DNA of 64,000 bases from Amorphophallus konjac (lineage: Eukaryota; Streptophyta; Magnoliopsida; Alismatales; Araceae), in assembly GCA_022559845.1 (NCBI GenBank), contig CM040126.1, forward strand, positions 49,284,458-49,348,457, written 5' to 3'. Position numbers and translations under genes: made by a program. Shown here in pieces: positions 52,641 through 64,000 of the stretch. Each line of letters begins with the position of its first letter. Position 1 is the stretch's first letter. The notes below the pieces were generated by a model. The model was not told where the DNA came from and did no database searches. It saw only the letters and a program-made list of their open reading frames with translations.

Positions 52641-53755
52641 GCTCGCGGCGACGTGTGGGGATGCACTGGCGGGGTGTGCTCGGACGGCAGCGGCGTCGTG
52701 GTCTTGCGGCAGTGGTGTGGAGGAGAGTGGAAGTCGGAGGGGAGAGAGGAGGTGGTCGGAGTGGCAGGTAGGCTAGCAGGCGGAGGTGGAGGTGGCGTCT
52801 GCGGTGGCGACGAGATGAGAGTGAGGGGGTGATCACGGCAATCGTGGCCGGGAGGAGGTGGCGACGTGGGTGAGAGGAGTGGGACGGTCGAGTTAACAGG
52901 GTGTGAGGGGCGGCGGTGCTCTGCTGTGGGAGATAGGGTGAGATGGTGAGGGGGAGTTGTCCGGGTGAGAGAGAGACGAGAGAGGTTCTGCAGGCGTGGG
53001 GAGCTGTGGGGTGCTCGCGTGAAGGAAGGTTATGGCATGGAGAGGGAGCTGCGAGGGGTTGGTGAGGAGAGGTGGAAGTGGCGAGAGAGGATTGGGCTGC
53101 TGGGTTCAGTTACGAGGGAGATGGGGTTGTATGTTCACGTGGGAAGATAGGGATGTATGAGGGAAATAGATGCTCTATGTTGGGCGGCTGGAAAAGAAAG
53201 AAAATGATAGGTAGAGAAGAGACAAGGTGAGAGGTGGACGTGAGAGGAGAGTGAGAGAAATGAAGATAAGAGAAGGGTACGACGGTGATTAAGAATAATA
53301 GAGATAGATTAGTGATAATAAAATAAAGATTAAATTAAGGATAGGTATTATCAATATATATATTATCATATATCTATTATGTTTTTATTGATTTCTCTTT
53401 TTTTCTCATTTTTATATTAATTATTATTTTTTTGACTTTTTCTCAACTTTTTTGGATTTTTTATAACTTTTTTTGAATTTTTTTATTAAGCTTTTTTTGT
53501 ATTTTTTATAGCCCTTTTCCCATTTTTTTGTATTTTTATTTCTCACTTTTTTTATTTCTCAATGTTATATATATATTTTTTGATTTTTACATGACCTTTT
53601 TTCTAATAATTTTCTAAATTTTTATTTATTTATATATAAAAACCCCAAAAAATTACTAATCAATCACATAAGTCAAATGCATAAGCCACTTTGGGACATC
53701 GTGGTGTAATATGAGATTTACCCACGAAAAATGTGAAAATAGCGTGTCTACAGTT

Positions 53756-55130
53756 GCCCCGCTTTGGCATCTGCTTTGTAGGGGCAGGACATGTAATAGA
53801 ATGAAATGAAATGCATGGAATAGATTGGAGTGGAGTGAAAAGCGGATGCCAAGGTGTGATGAGACACGCCTTTATCATTTTTCTGATGGGAATCTTTCCC
53901 GAGTTTTACCGAAGTAACCTTGAAGAAGGTCCTCCGAAATCAACCATTGTTTGGATGATAACAAACAAGGAATGACAGAATATGCTCTGGGACACAAACA
54001 ACTAAAACGACCAACTTCACGGTGCGGAAGTACCTGGGTCATAGGCCTGCAGGTTTCACCATTGGAGAGCGGTTACCAGCCATTGTGGACGTGCTACTGC
54101 CAAGGTGGGTCCGAGGGGAATAAAAGATAATTTGGGGACAAATCCAAACAATGGTCTCTTTCAGAGAAACAGTCCAAGGTAACCTCGGGAAGATTCGGTA
54201 CTCAACTCAGAATGGAATATCTCACATTTCAGAGTGTTTGAACATAGTAGCTTTCACAATCGACTTAAGTGAATGATTTTCACAATGAGATCAACTGGCC
54301 AAGGTTAAGCTGTGGAGACTGGGTCAGGATACCGATTCGATGAGTCAGTAATGAGCCGGAGCCCGTTTATCGACACACTGAAGGGAACCGTCGTCCCCAT
54401 TCTTTCACGACTTAACAACCTATTCGTACGCTCTGAACTCTTTTGGAGTTATCAGAGTCTGAACTCAAATTCCAAATTCATTCAAGGCGTACGGCGCTTA
54501 CAGACTCCAATTATGTACATACAATACCAGACACACTACGGATATGATACATGTGGGAGGGTGATGACCCATTTTTTTTCTTTATCCTTTTCTTATTTTT
54601 TCCTTTTCTTTTTCTCTCTTTTTCTCTCTTTTCTTTTCTTTAAAATTTACATAGAACAATTTCACAATGATAATAGAACACAATCATGATAGGACAGAAT
54701 TGTGAACACAATCATGAGAAGATGAAATTATTGACACAATCATGACAAGACAGAATTATAAACACAATCATAAAAAAATATAATCATAACATAACCAATC
54801 ATACAAGACTAATGATCATGACACGACAAACTGTTGATGACGACCTTGATTCCTTTCTATTCTATAAGTAGCTCATATGCGAGCCAGGAAGAAGCACAAG
54901 CACGAATTCCGTAAAGAGAAGCAAGGGAGAGAAAGAGTGATCTTAGCCCCTTTGACTTGAGATGGAAGGCGAATCCTTGCGTCCCGTGAAGAGAAGCAGG
55001 GCTAGCAATGAGATCTAACGGTTTAGGGACATTGAAGGGCATCTGAATGAAAGAATTCACTCAGGAATGGTGAGTTGACTCACTTTCTAGTTTCTGTATG
55101 ACTTCTCCTTCACCTTCTCGATATTTCCTT
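53756..55130 (+). other. Leader-like region before the plant mobile domain ORF
   Basis: No ORF of note. A repeat of about 33 bp with ACACAATCATGA and ACAGAATT words runs four times at about 54668-54790, after a T/C-rich tract (54570-54640). Words such as AACCATTGTTTGGATGATAA and AACAATGGTCTCTTTCAGAG recall spacer DNA of plant-mobile-domain retroelements, but I cannot fix the ends. Confidence 0.35.
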
Positions 55131-55237
55131 TCCTTTTCAGCCATATCCTCTCTTCCCGGGCCCAAGGAAATTCTCAAAGCTGCCCTGGCTATCGAAGCTC
55201 CATTGGCATGAGAGCTGTGATTTCAAAATGACATCTC

Positions 55238-55492
55238 CAAGGACTGGTGATTCACGCCAAACACTATGACAAGATTTACATGGATTGGGCAGCCATGGGC
55301 GCACTGGTAGAAATTTGGCACCCTCAAACTCACACCTTCATTTTCTCCACTTTTGAAGCAACAATTCTTCTTGAGGAGGTGGAGTTGCTGCTCGGTTTGA
55401 AGAGATTTAAGAAGGATGGCAAGATAAAGATCTCGCGCATGCTGAAAAATGTGACTTCTGAGGAAGTTCTCGGAAGTTTCATGCCATCGAAG
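55238..55492 (+). pseudogene. Plant mobile domain (PMD) protein, 5' part, split by element B
   Basis: The frame reads HAKHYDKIYMDWAAMGALVE, WHPQTHTFIFS, then LLEEVELLLGL. This is the aminotransferase-like plant mobile domain, found in host MAIL proteins and in many plant transposable elements. It ends at ATGCCATCGAAG, where element B inserted. Upstream of 55238 a stop appears, so an earlier exon is likely (possible acceptor TTTTCAG near 55140). The ORF continues in the same frame at 62055. Confidence 0.8.
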
Positions 55493-57628
55493 TGGTGCGG
55501 ACACCAGGGCGATCACGTGACACGTCGGCGAACCGACGGTGCCATACGCGGAGCACCAAGTGGACTACATCGGCTTCCAGTTCAAATGGGGATAATTTGG
55601 CTTCAATTTGGATACATTTGGCATGAAAATTAGGCTTGTAATGGTCATTATAGTTGTGTTTTCATATTGGGCTGCTTGTAAGGCCCTTAAATGGCCATTT
55701 TGGTTAAAGCCCCTTAGAATGTCTTAAGAAGGAATGGCCTTGGACCATTATGATGGATCCATTAGCCATGAAAGGCCCAATTGGGCTTCCTTCATTCTTG
55801 GGCTATCTAGATTAGAATGGCCTTAAGCCATATTGGTTCCATATTGGCTTAATAGGCTTAAGAAAGACCAAGGCCAAACTTGGCCCATTCAAGGCCCAAG
55901 AAGGGGGGCGCCCCCTTCCTTGTTGTATTAGGCTAGCAACTTTGAATTTTCTTCTTCCATTTACCACATGGGAGGCTAGAAAGGCTGCTGGTCATATTCA
56001 AATGGCTGCCACCTCCCTCCTTTTTACAAGAAATTCAAAGTTTGGTGAACACCCATGTCCCCTTGCCCCTCCTTTCCCTTTCACCAAGTCCCCTTGTCAT
56101 GAACCATGCGCACCCAATCCTCCCTCTCCATGTAACCCACGAATTTACCCTCCCCCTACCCCTTGCATTGTCTATAAAAGGGCATGTATAGTGTTTGTGC
56201 ACAATAGAATGATATTTTGTTGAAAGAAAATTGTTAAGAGAGTGATTCTCCCTCTTTCTCTTGCCCTTTCCCTTGGTGTGAATTTCCCAGAAATCTGGTC
56301 GTGGACTCGACCTTCTCTTCCCATCCCCTCTTATCATCTTGTTCCCTCCGATTTATCCTTGATACTACTACAAGATTTCAAGATTTCAGCGCTGGTTTGA
56401 TGCCGTTTGGAGTTCGGGAGCACCGGCGGTGATTTTTCTCGTGGCGGCGCGCTGATCTGTCCCAGAGTGCAGTCCAGATCTGAGGTTGACTGTGTTTCGA
56501 GTTATGCAGCCCAACCACGATGTGATCAGGAGCTGGTGTCTGAAGATCAATTAAAGTATTGCAAGTCATCTTCACGTTCTGGTTTCGTTGCATTTCAAGG
56601 TCTGTGCTGTCTGTGGCGTTAATTCTCGTGAGGTCGCGCAAGAAGATCTGAACAGACTCAGTCCAGATCCAGAGGCGACTTCCCACATCTGTCCTGCCTC
56701 ATCCAGCCAATATCTGAGAGAGAGGTCTTCAGAGGATTTGTTCCTATAGACGTCACCAACAACCTCCCATAGATGGAATTCCATTTCGACATCGGAAACC
56801 CTTTTTCCACCATTTATTTGTCTGTCTGTGCAGTTCTGTGAACACCAAATCAGACGCTGAAAGAAATCATTGCTGCACCCAGATCTGAAAGGATCTGAAT
56901 GCGCCCTCTGGAGTGAAGAAACTACGTCCAGTCACCGTCATTCTCCAATAAACGGCGCTCCGATCGGGCTTCGGATCTAGCCGTACCAGTCTCCGCAAAC
57001 TCGCTGCGCAGGGTGACCAGCGCGGGCAGAACCGGGTCGGCTTTCCGTCGGCGTACCCGAGCGGCTCCGGCACGCGTTCCTCGCCTCCTGCGAGTGTGGC
57101 CCGTCAACCCGAGTTCCAGCAACCCGAAATTTGGCCATTGTAACCCTATACCTCCCTGCGTGGAGTGGGTATTAAGTTCTGGAATTGTAATTGTAACAAT
57201 CGTGTGTATTGGGGTTGTTCGGATTCGGCCGGGAATTCTTCCCCACGCCTAGGCGTGGAGGTACGCGCTTCAATTCCTTTCTCACTTGCTGATTTAGTAT
57301 ATTATCTATTGCTGCGTTTGTGAGATTAGGGCCGTTAGCCAGTTCAAATACACCGCGTTTGTGAGTTGTGAGCGCCCGTTCCATAGCTCCAATTGAGCAC
57401 CGAGCACGAATTAGCACCCTAGGCGACGGTGGTTTCTTAATCGCCGCGATCCCCACGTTTCCCTCGCAAGGGACGATCGTCGGGCTCAAGAGAGTCGCTG
57501 TTGAGAGAAGTCTCCACCCGAAGAATACCACGGCGGTCAGCCACCAGGCTTACCTTAGTGTACTAGTGCTGGCCGCACAACGAGTCTGTCGTACGTCTTA
57601 GCCTGAGTCGGTCATCCGTCCCGCATCA
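55493..57628 (+). repeat. 5' LTR of element B
   Basis: The palindrome GGGGGCGCCCCC lies at 55904-55915 and TATA-like TATAAAAG at 56173-56180, followed by a long leader. The open frames within it repeat in the 3' LTR and are not genes. Confidence 0.93.
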
Positions 57629-57631
57629 ATT

Positions 57632-57643
57632 TGGTATCAGAGC
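57632..57643 (+). other. Primer binding site of element B
   Basis: TGGTATCAGAGC three bases after the LTR; initiator tRNA-Met type. Confidence 0.9.
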
Positions 57644-57905
57644 GAGTTTGAGTCTAGGGTGTCAAAAAAAAAGTGTCATTTACGTCTCGTCATTAGTCGG
57701 TCTAAGTCGTGTTTAGGGTCATCATTGTTTTAAAACACAAAAAAGAGTGTCTTTTCGCATTGCATCCCTTTACTCGGTATATCAAAAGGTGTTGTCCGAA
57801 CGTTAGGCCATGCCTATCGGGAAGGCCGCACACTTGTGCGAGTGATCTTCGGATCGGTTATCTCCGCCACGTACCGAGTCTTGGTTTACGTCTAGGGTCC
57901 TTAGT

Positions 57906-59318
57906 GTGCATGCATTCCAAACTTGCATAACCGGTCTAGTGTCTTGTCACCGTGTGTATGCATGTCCATGTCCACTACCCATGGCCGATCCCCAAGACCA
58001 TACGTCCGAGTGGTCAACTTTTGTGGCCAAAATGAATGTCCTCATGGACCGAGCCTTTGGTTTTGCCCCTCTCATTATGAAAGCCGCTCTACCCAACGGG
58101 TCCACAACGGAACTCCATTTCACCGATAGGGAGTCGGATAATTGGGTTTCTCTTGACATCGTGGAGTCTCTCTCCAAGACAGGCGAGATTGTCCGCGATG
58201 GTGATTTTGCTTGTGTTGAGTTCTATAAGAGGATCGGCTCTGTTCTCTACACCGATGGTGCATGGTGCAGGATCGGCACACTTGCTGGTTCATGCATCAT
58301 TTTAGGGCAAAAGTGGTTAGGAGAGAGAAGGGCCAATCTTGACTGGGACAAGAGGACTTGCACCTTATGCCCACCATACCTACCCGGTAAGATCACCCTT
58401 AGGGACCCCGTATGTCCAGCCACCCAGCCCCAGCGGCCCACTCCACCTTCGGATTTGCGCTTGGAGCCACCTCATCCCGAGCCACCCGTATTTCTAACGG
58501 GTACATTATACATAGCCGAGCCGCTTCTTAGTTGGCTCAAGGATGGCTTGATCCCACTCCCTTACCCGTCTATGGACCCTACCATACCTTTGGTGTCCGT
58601 CAACTCCTACCACACAACTTTTCGGTCTAGTCACCATGTCGATACTTTGGATGACCTTATTATGGGATTAGATTCACAATGGGAGTCGACGCATCTTTTG
58701 GCCCGAGGCTTTGACCAACCCGCTAGTCTTAGCTTCACCCATCCGGCCTTAGGATCCATTACCTCCGTGTGCACCGTGGGGTGTGTCACCACGGAGATTC
58801 TTCTACTCCTCCCGATGCCGGTCGAGTCCGACTTCATTCTCGTTTGCCCAAGGGAGGAAGTTTATTTTCTTAACATGACCATCGTCCCGTTCACTATGGC
58901 GGATGAAGGTGACCATTCACACCTTCAAGAATTTCACGATTGGGACCGTGTCATGGAGGAACCCATCTCCCGGGGTCATACCTTCTTTGACCCTTTTGAC
59001 CCCTCCACTAGTGAAGCTCCCGAGCTATCACATTCCCTCCACCTCTTCCAAGGAGTTCACTATTCCACCCATACCCCTCGGTCTATTCGGCAAGCCGTCT
59101 CTACATCTAGGGATGATGACAAGGGTAGTTTTGGATCTCCTACCCCTTCTTCACCCAAATCCTATAGGTCGCCAATGCATGATTGGTACATCTTAGGGTG
59201 TCTAAGAATCGTCCACTCCGTCAAGCATCGAGTACATCTAGTGTATGCATGGCACATATTCGGGTGCCCTGGTCCACCATTGCATATGCATGGTCTACAT
59301 CACCATAGGTTTGTCTAA
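57906..59318 (+). CDS. Element B protein: protease-like N-terminus plus the conserved unknown domain
   Basis: An intact 470-codon ORF; the likelier start is the ATG at 57981 (MADPQDHTSEWSTFVAKMN), as upstream residues are shared leader sequence. Residues about 125-150 (IILGQKWLGERRANLDWDKR) resemble the end of a gypsy retropepsin (ILGxxWL...DW..KT). No catalytic Asp-Ser/Thr-Gly triad is clear. From PEPPVFLTG (near 58486) onward it matches the element A protein: AEPLLSWLKDG, SMDPT, HLLARGFDQPASLSFTHPA, GCVTTEILLLLP, CPREE, FFDPFDP and AWHIFGCPGPP. In 30 aligned codons around 58568-58657, 15 differ silently and 6 change the residue. Function unknown. Confidence 0.72.
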   Translation: MHAFQTCITGLVSCHRVYACPCPLPMADPQDHTSEWSTFVAKMNVLMDRAFGFAPLIMKAALPNGSTTELHFTDRESDNWVSLDIVESLSKTGEIVRDGDFACVEFYKRIGSVLYTDGAWCRIGTLAGSCIILGQKWLGERRANLDWDKRTCTLCPPYLPGKITLRDPVCPATQPQRPTPPSDLRLEPPHPEPPVFLTGTLYIAEPLLSWLKDGLIPLPYPSMDPTIPLVSVNSYHTTFRSSHHVDTLDDLIMGLDSQWESTHLLARGFDQPASLSFTHPALGSITSVCTVGCVTTEILLLLPMPVESDFILVCPREEVYFLNMTIVPFTMADEGDHSHLQEFHDWDRVMEEPISRGHTFFDPFDPSTSEAPELSHSLHLFQGVHYSTHTPRSIRQAVSTSRDDDKGSFGSPTPSSPKSYRSPMHDWYILGCLRIVHSVKHRVHLVYAWHIFGCPGPPLHMHGLHHHRFV

Positions 59319-59909
59319 GTTCAAGTGTGTGTGTTTGTTTCTATGGTTTGTTTTCTTTCATATGGTTTGCATTAAGTCGTGTCAATAAAAGGCCAGTCAA
59401 GCACATATAAGGAGGTAGCCGATGCATGCTACATATTCGTGGATTCAAAGGGAGAGTACGTCTAGGTCAGGGTCATACCTGATTGGTTTCCTCCCGGAGA
59501 CCGAAAGCCACTCTAAGTCCATGATCCCCACCCTTTCCGGGTTATGAAACAAGTGGGTCCGAAAGCGTACGATATTGAACTACCGGGTGACTATGGTGAT
59601 AGTTCGACGTTCCATGTTTCAGATCTGGTAGCATATCGGAACCCGCGGTGATCCCTAGTGAGCTTTGGGCTTTCTCCTTCTATTGTGAGTGATACACCAC
59701 CCGAGAGTCCACCTCTTCCAGCCTCAACGCATGCGTATAGATTGTGTACTGGATGAGCAGGTGATCACCACAAGGAATGACGCATATCCACACGTCCTAT
59801 TGCGTTGGCGAGGATGCCCCACGATGACCAACACCTTGATCACATGCGGAGAATGCAAGCTTCGGGACCCTTACTCGACGGGGTCGAGTTCCTCCCACCC
59901 AGGGAGAAT
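59319..59909 (+). pseudogene. Integrase end and chromodomain remnant of element B
   Basis: Short frames carry VGPKAYDIELPGDYG and FHVSDLVAYR (GPY/F-like module), then CVLDEQVITTRNDAY and LLRWRG (chromodomain start). All match the gypsy element at 35404-36750. The purine tract AGGGAGAAT at 59901-59909 abuts the 3' LTR. This shows descent from a chromodomain Ty3/gypsy element. Confidence 0.75.
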
Positions 59910-62049
59910 TGGTGCGGACACCAGGGCGATCACGTGACACGTCGGCGAACCGACGGTGCCATACGCGGAGCACCAAGTGGACTACATCGGCTTCCAGTTC
60001 AAATGGGGATAATTTGGCTTCAATTTGGATACATTTGGCATGAAAATTAGGCTTGTAATGGTCATTATAGTTGTGTTTTCATATTGGGCTGCTTGTAAGG
60101 CCCTTAAATGGCCATTTTGGTTAAAGCCCCTTAGAATGTCTTAAGAAGGAATGGCCTTGGACCATTATGATGGATCCATTAGCCATGAAAGGCCCAATTG
60201 GGCTTCCTTCATTCTTGGGCTATCTAGATTAGAATGGCCTTAAGCCATATTGGTTCCATATTGGCTTAATAGACTTAAGGAAGACCAAGGCCAAACTTGG
60301 CCCATTCAAGGCCCAAGAAGGGGGGCGCCCCCTTCCTTGTTGTATTAGGCTAGCAACTTTGAATTTTCTTCTTCCATTTACCACATGGGAGGCTAGAAAG
60401 GCTGCTGGTCATATTCAAATGGCTGCCACCTCCCTCCTTTTTACAAGAAATTCAAAGTTTGGTGAACACCCATGTCCCCTTGCCCCTCCTTTCCCTTTCA
60501 CCAAGTCCCCTTGTCATGAACCATGCGCACCCAATCCTCCCTCTCCATGTAACCCACGAATTTACCCTCCCCCTACCCCTTGCATTGTCTATAAAAGGGC
60601 ATGTATAGTGTTTGTGCACAATAGAATGATATTTTGTTGAAAGAAAATTGTTAAGAGAGTGATTCTCCCTCTTTCTCTTGCCCTTTCCCTTGGTGTGAAT
60701 TTCCCAGAAATCTGGTCGTGGACTCGACCTTCTCTTCCCATCCCCCTCTTATCATCTTGTTCCCTCCGATTTATCCTTGATACTACTACAAGATTTCAAG
60801 ATTTCAGCGCTGGTTTGATGCCGTTTGGAGTTCGGGAGCACCGGCGGTGATTTTTCTCGTGGCGGCGCGCTGATCTGTCCCAGAGTGCAGTCCAGATCTG
60901 AGGTTGACTGTGTTTCGAGTTATGCAGCCCAACCACGATGTGATCAGGAGCTGGTGTCTGAAGATCAATTAAAGTATTGCAAGTCATCTTCACGTTGCCT
61001 CTGGTTTCGTTGCATTTCAATGTCTGTGCTGTCCGTGGCGTTAATTCTCGTGAGGTCGCGCAAGAAGATCTGAACAGACTCAGTCCAGATCCAGAGGCGA
61101 TTTCCCACATCTGTCCTGCCTCATCCAGCCAATATCTGAGAGAGAGGTCTTCAGAGGATTTGTTCCTATGGACGTCACCAACAACCTCCCACAGATGGAA
61201 TTCCATTTCGACATCGGAAACCCTTTTTCCACCATTTATTTGTCTGTCTGTGCAGTTCTGTGAACACCAAATTAGACGCTGAAAGAAATCATTTCTGCAC
61301 CCAGATATGAAAGGATCTGAATGCGCCCTCTGGAGTGAAGAAACTACGTCCAGTCACCGTCATTCTCCAACAAACGGCGCTCCGATCGGGCTTCGGATCT
61401 AGCCGTACCAGTCTCCGCAAACTCGCTGCGCAGGGTGACCAGCGCGGGCAGAACCAGGTCGGCTTTCCGTCGGCGTACCCGAGCGGCTCCGGCACGCGTT
61501 CCTCGCCTCCTGCGAGTGTGGCCCGTCAACCCGAGTTCCAGCAACCCAAATTTGGCCATTGTAACCCTATACCTCCCTGCGTGGAGTGGGTATTAAGTTC
61601 TGGAATTGTAATTGTAACAATCGTGTGTATTGGGGTTGTTCGGATTCGGCCGGGAATTCTTCCCCACGCCTAGGCGTGGAGGTACGCGCTTCAATTCCTT
61701 TCTCACTTGCTGATTTAGTATATTATCTATTGCTGCGTTTGTGAGATTAGGGCCGTTAGCCAGTTCAAATACACCGCGTTTGTGAGTTGTGAGCGCCCGT
61801 TCCATAGCTCCAATTGAGCACCGAGCAAGAATTAGCACCCTAGGCGACGGTGGTTTCTTAATCGCCGCGATCCCCACGTTTCCCTCGCAAGGGACGATCG
61901 TCGGGGTCAAGAGAGTCGCTGTTGAGAGACGTCTCCACCCGAAGAATACCACGGTGGTCAGCCACCAGGCTTACCTTAGTGTACTAGTGCTGGCCGCACA
62001 ACGAGTCTGTCATACGTCTTAGCCTGAGTCGGTCATCCGTCCCGCATCA
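59910..62049 (+). repeat. 3' LTR of element B
   Basis: Matches 55493-57628 with few differences. The palindrome is at 60321-60332 and the TATA-like box at 60590-60597. Confidence 0.93.
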
Positions 62050-62054
62050 CGAAG

Positions 62055-62912
62055 GCTATCAAGGCGGTCCAAACTCGACAGGGAATTAACTTACAAAAGC
62101 TTGCGGAATGGACCGTGAGTGCGCTGGAAGAATTAACCAGTGATGATCAGCTGGAGAAATTGATGATGGGATTCACAATCTGCTTAGCGGGATCTCTCCT
62201 ATTTCCTTATACAGACAACATAGTGGATGAGGACCAATTGAGCGCCATTTGTGGGATTTGGGATGGCAAGAGAGTGGGGCCCGCCATCCTTGCCTATCTC
62301 TACAGCGGTCTCACAGCTTCCAGCATGGGTAAGCCTCCTTTCGGTTGCATACTCCTTCTAAATTGCTGGATTGACTTGCATTTCAAATTTGACCACCACG
62401 AGGGGATGACGACTACCTCAAAAATCTTCCAACAAAGTCCACTTTACCACATAGCCGATGTGTTAGGCTTTAGTGGTAATGTGGTAAATCGCGCTCCTTG
62501 GTTGAAGAAACGCGATGACTGGAGGAATCACTACAGCACTATGATGCAGAACATGTTCACTTATGCGCCAACATGTTTACTGTCATGTGAACTCCTCACG
62601 AGGTCTTTCCCAGATGCGGAGGTGCAGCTGGTCGGCGCGACTGAGTTTGCTCTGTACAATGCACATCGGTGTTATACTCAGATCGGCCTCCCTCGCCATT
62701 CATTCCCAATGTTATCTGGAATTCCTCCTCTTAGGAAGAGAGAGCTAGGTACGGAGGGAGATGCAAACGATGTGAAGGCAATTAAAGCATCGTGGAAGGC
62801 AAGTGTTCCACTGAAGGTAATGGTGTCTGTAAATGAGGACATGGAACTGTGGAAAGCTTATGTAACCCAATTGGGGAATTTGAGGCCCGAAGTGCCTAAA
62901 CCCCTGGTGTAG
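62055..62912 (+). pseudogene. Plant mobile domain protein, 3' part
   Basis: It resumes AIKAVQTRQGINLQKLAEWT in frame after the duplicated CGAAG, with the typical FTICLAGSLLFPYTDN and a WDGKRVGPAILAYLYSGL core segment, then PPFGCILLLNCWIDLHF. It runs 286 codons with no break to a TAG at 62910. The stretch is fully open and in phase with the 5' part, so it was probably intact until element B inserted. PMD proteins are linked to silencing and transposons. Whether this is a host gene or an element gene is not settled; the repeat-rich setting favours an element. Confidence 0.8.
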
Positions 62913-64000
62913 TCCTCATTTTGGAATTAAATAAGGCCTTAATGCCCTTGCACATGCTTTGAATCTCCTCCATCCCTTTTCTGTAAGCGGCTAAGATGGC
63001 AGACGCCAAGCGACATCTGATCATCACAGAATAAGAGATGAAAGATCAGAGCAATTACAACATGAGGGATTGCCCCGAGATGCCTTGACGCTAAAGGTTT
63101 CTCTCCAAGTGGCAAGGAGAGAGGTAAAGCGAGAGAAAATGAAGAGAAAGGCAAAGACAGAGTAGCACAGGAGGCCCAAGAGATGGAACTCTGAGAGGAA
63201 GAACATCCTGACAGGTCACTTGCTCTGCAGATCAGAGGGGAATTAGAGCTCGCGGCAAGGGAGCTCCTGGAGCTGGTACAATATCCTTCGGCAGAGCAGA
63301 GGGGAGTTCAACCAGCATCCTCAGCTTCAAGAGCTTCACGGCCATCAGGGTCGCGAGAGAAACAGGAGGACGACGAAAGGCATCGCCAGAACAGATGGAA
63401 AGGCATGGCACAGCAAAGCGATTGCTGCATCACGAGACTATAGAAGGTCTCCGAGGGAATTCTTACCTTTGGAGAGAGAAGAGACGTAACCAGGAGGGTG
63501 ACGAGGATTAGTGAATGGCTTGTACACCCACTCCTTCCTCATGACGGGCACAAACCCGTATATAGATATGTGAATGAAATGGCTTGGTATGAACGCAGCT
63601 TGCTTGCCCGTTCGTTCCTTCTGCTCTACAGGTCTTTTCTACCACATGGGTTCCTGCGAGACATGCTCGACGAGATGTCGCCTTAAAACACGGAGTGGTG
63701 ACTCACCATAGCCATGATTTTCAAAGAGAGTCTGCCATCAGACTTCAACAATATCAGCCCGTGGTGCTCTTTTCCACGTGAATGTCCCTCATTTCCCTGT
63801 TTGCGCTAAAAGTAGTCGCAATAGGACAAGGGACACGGGGAATCTTTGGACCGAATAGGGGTGGCGGGTCAACAATCACAGCTCTGCTCCATTCACTTCA
63901 CATGGCAAAGTGACACGTGAGTGTACCCTGGCCATGATTTTTCAAAAGGATCTACCACCAATTTCAAAAACGTCGGCCCTTGGCCCTATTTTCCCGCATA
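62913..64000. other. Sequence after the PMD ORF, no clear gene
   Basis: Purine-rich zones and short frames. A frame at 63498-63686 (MAWYERSLLARSFLLLYRS) has no recognised domain. A diverged direct repeat is spaced 220 bp: GCCATGATTTTCAAA at 63711 and GCCATGATTTTTCAAA at 63931, each followed by similar sequence. Confidence 0.4.

Larger units (their letters stand above)
50501..53755. other. Unresolved retroelement-like, low-complexity region
   Basis: The segment near 50600-50690 (TTCCCGGTAGGCGTGACCTA and TATACCGAG) resembles the leader of elements A and B (CTTCCCGATAGGCGTAGCCTA and TATACCGAG, reversed at 14270-14325). A TA tract (51398-51424), a long purine-rich tract (51780-52130), a GC-rich block with tandem repeats (52130-53150) and a T-rich zone (53380-53600) follow. 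GTGTCTACA near 53738-53750 may be an LTR end. No paired LTRs or target duplication were found. The long open frames here follow from composition. Confidence 0.4.
55493..62049 (+). mobile_element. Element B: non-autonomous LTR retrotransposon in the PMD ORF
   Basis: LTRs of 2136 bp (55493-57628) and 2140 bp (59910-62049), starting TGGTGCGGACACC and ending CCCGCATCA, are flanked by a perfect CGAAG duplication (55488-55492, 62050-62054). The 2.28 kb interior holds a primer site, a 470-codon ORF, a remnant of the integrase end and chromodomain, and a polypurine tract. RT, RNase H and integrase core are missing. The LTRs are nearly identical, so insertion is recent. It is related to element A. Confidence 0.94.

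Noticed and set aside
51721..52666. 294-codon minus-strand ORF and its plus-strand partners
   Set aside because: Generated by the purine tract and GC-rich tandem repeats; Ser/Leu and Pro/Arg low complexity only.
56378..57601. ORFs of 60-120 codons repeated at 60796-62022
   Set aside because: They are within the LTRs of element B; duplicated leader sequence without domains.

Overview
This is nuclear DNA from a flowering plant. The evidence is spliced protein exons with GT/AG introns, plant-type LTR retrotransposons primed by initiator tRNA-Met, a MULE, a hAT, PIF/Harbinger-like MITEs, a plant mobile domain ORF and a plant-type GRF zinc-finger ORF. No prokaryotic operon, CRISPR array or rRNA gene is present. 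The species cannot be named from the sequence.

The only clear host housekeeping gene is MAK16 (60S ribosome biogenesis), on the minus strand. Its first four coding exons lie at 21672-21611, 21453-21344, 3002-2884 and 2802-2705; the rest is off the left edge. Intron 2 is about 18.3 kb because a 14.5 kb nested retrotransposon block landed in it. The host of that block is a gag-only, non-autonomous Ty1/copia-type element (3665-18121, TSD GATTG). Its 3' LTR was later split by a second, minus-strand LTR element, called A here (10258-16656, TSD CAAAT). A hAT MITE (1994-2541) lies in intron 4.

Upstream of MAK16 come a GC-rich exon-like block, a probable degenerate hAT with GC-rich cargo (22114-23407), and a diverged tandem duplication with MITEs (24324-27418). 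The second duplicate is interrupted by a 12.5 kb Ty3/gypsy block (27419-39934, TSD CTTGA). In it, a deleted minus-strand element holds a longer plus-strand copy of its own family (29491-37215) with gag, protease, RT, RNase H, integrase and chromodomain, now inactivated by point mutations.

The 40.3-48.5 kb region is a probable CACTA-like element containing a complete MULE (40802-47961, 111-bp TIRs, 9-bp TSD). The MULE carries a decayed MURA-type transposase and, convergent to it, a small spliced GRF zinc-finger/coiled-coil/membrane-tail gene split by a solo LTR.

The interval 50.5-55.1 kb is low-complexity retroelement-like sequence (purine tracts, GC-rich and T-rich blocks). A plant mobile domain ORF (55238-55492 and 62055-62912) is split by LTR element B (55493-62049, TSD CGAAG). 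Elements A and B share LTR palindromes, leader sequence and a protein domain of about 230 residues that I do not recognise. Its codons differ mainly at silent positions between the two elements. This domain, the hairpin array in the copia-type LTR, and the MULE-borne GRF gene are the best candidates for undescribed biology.
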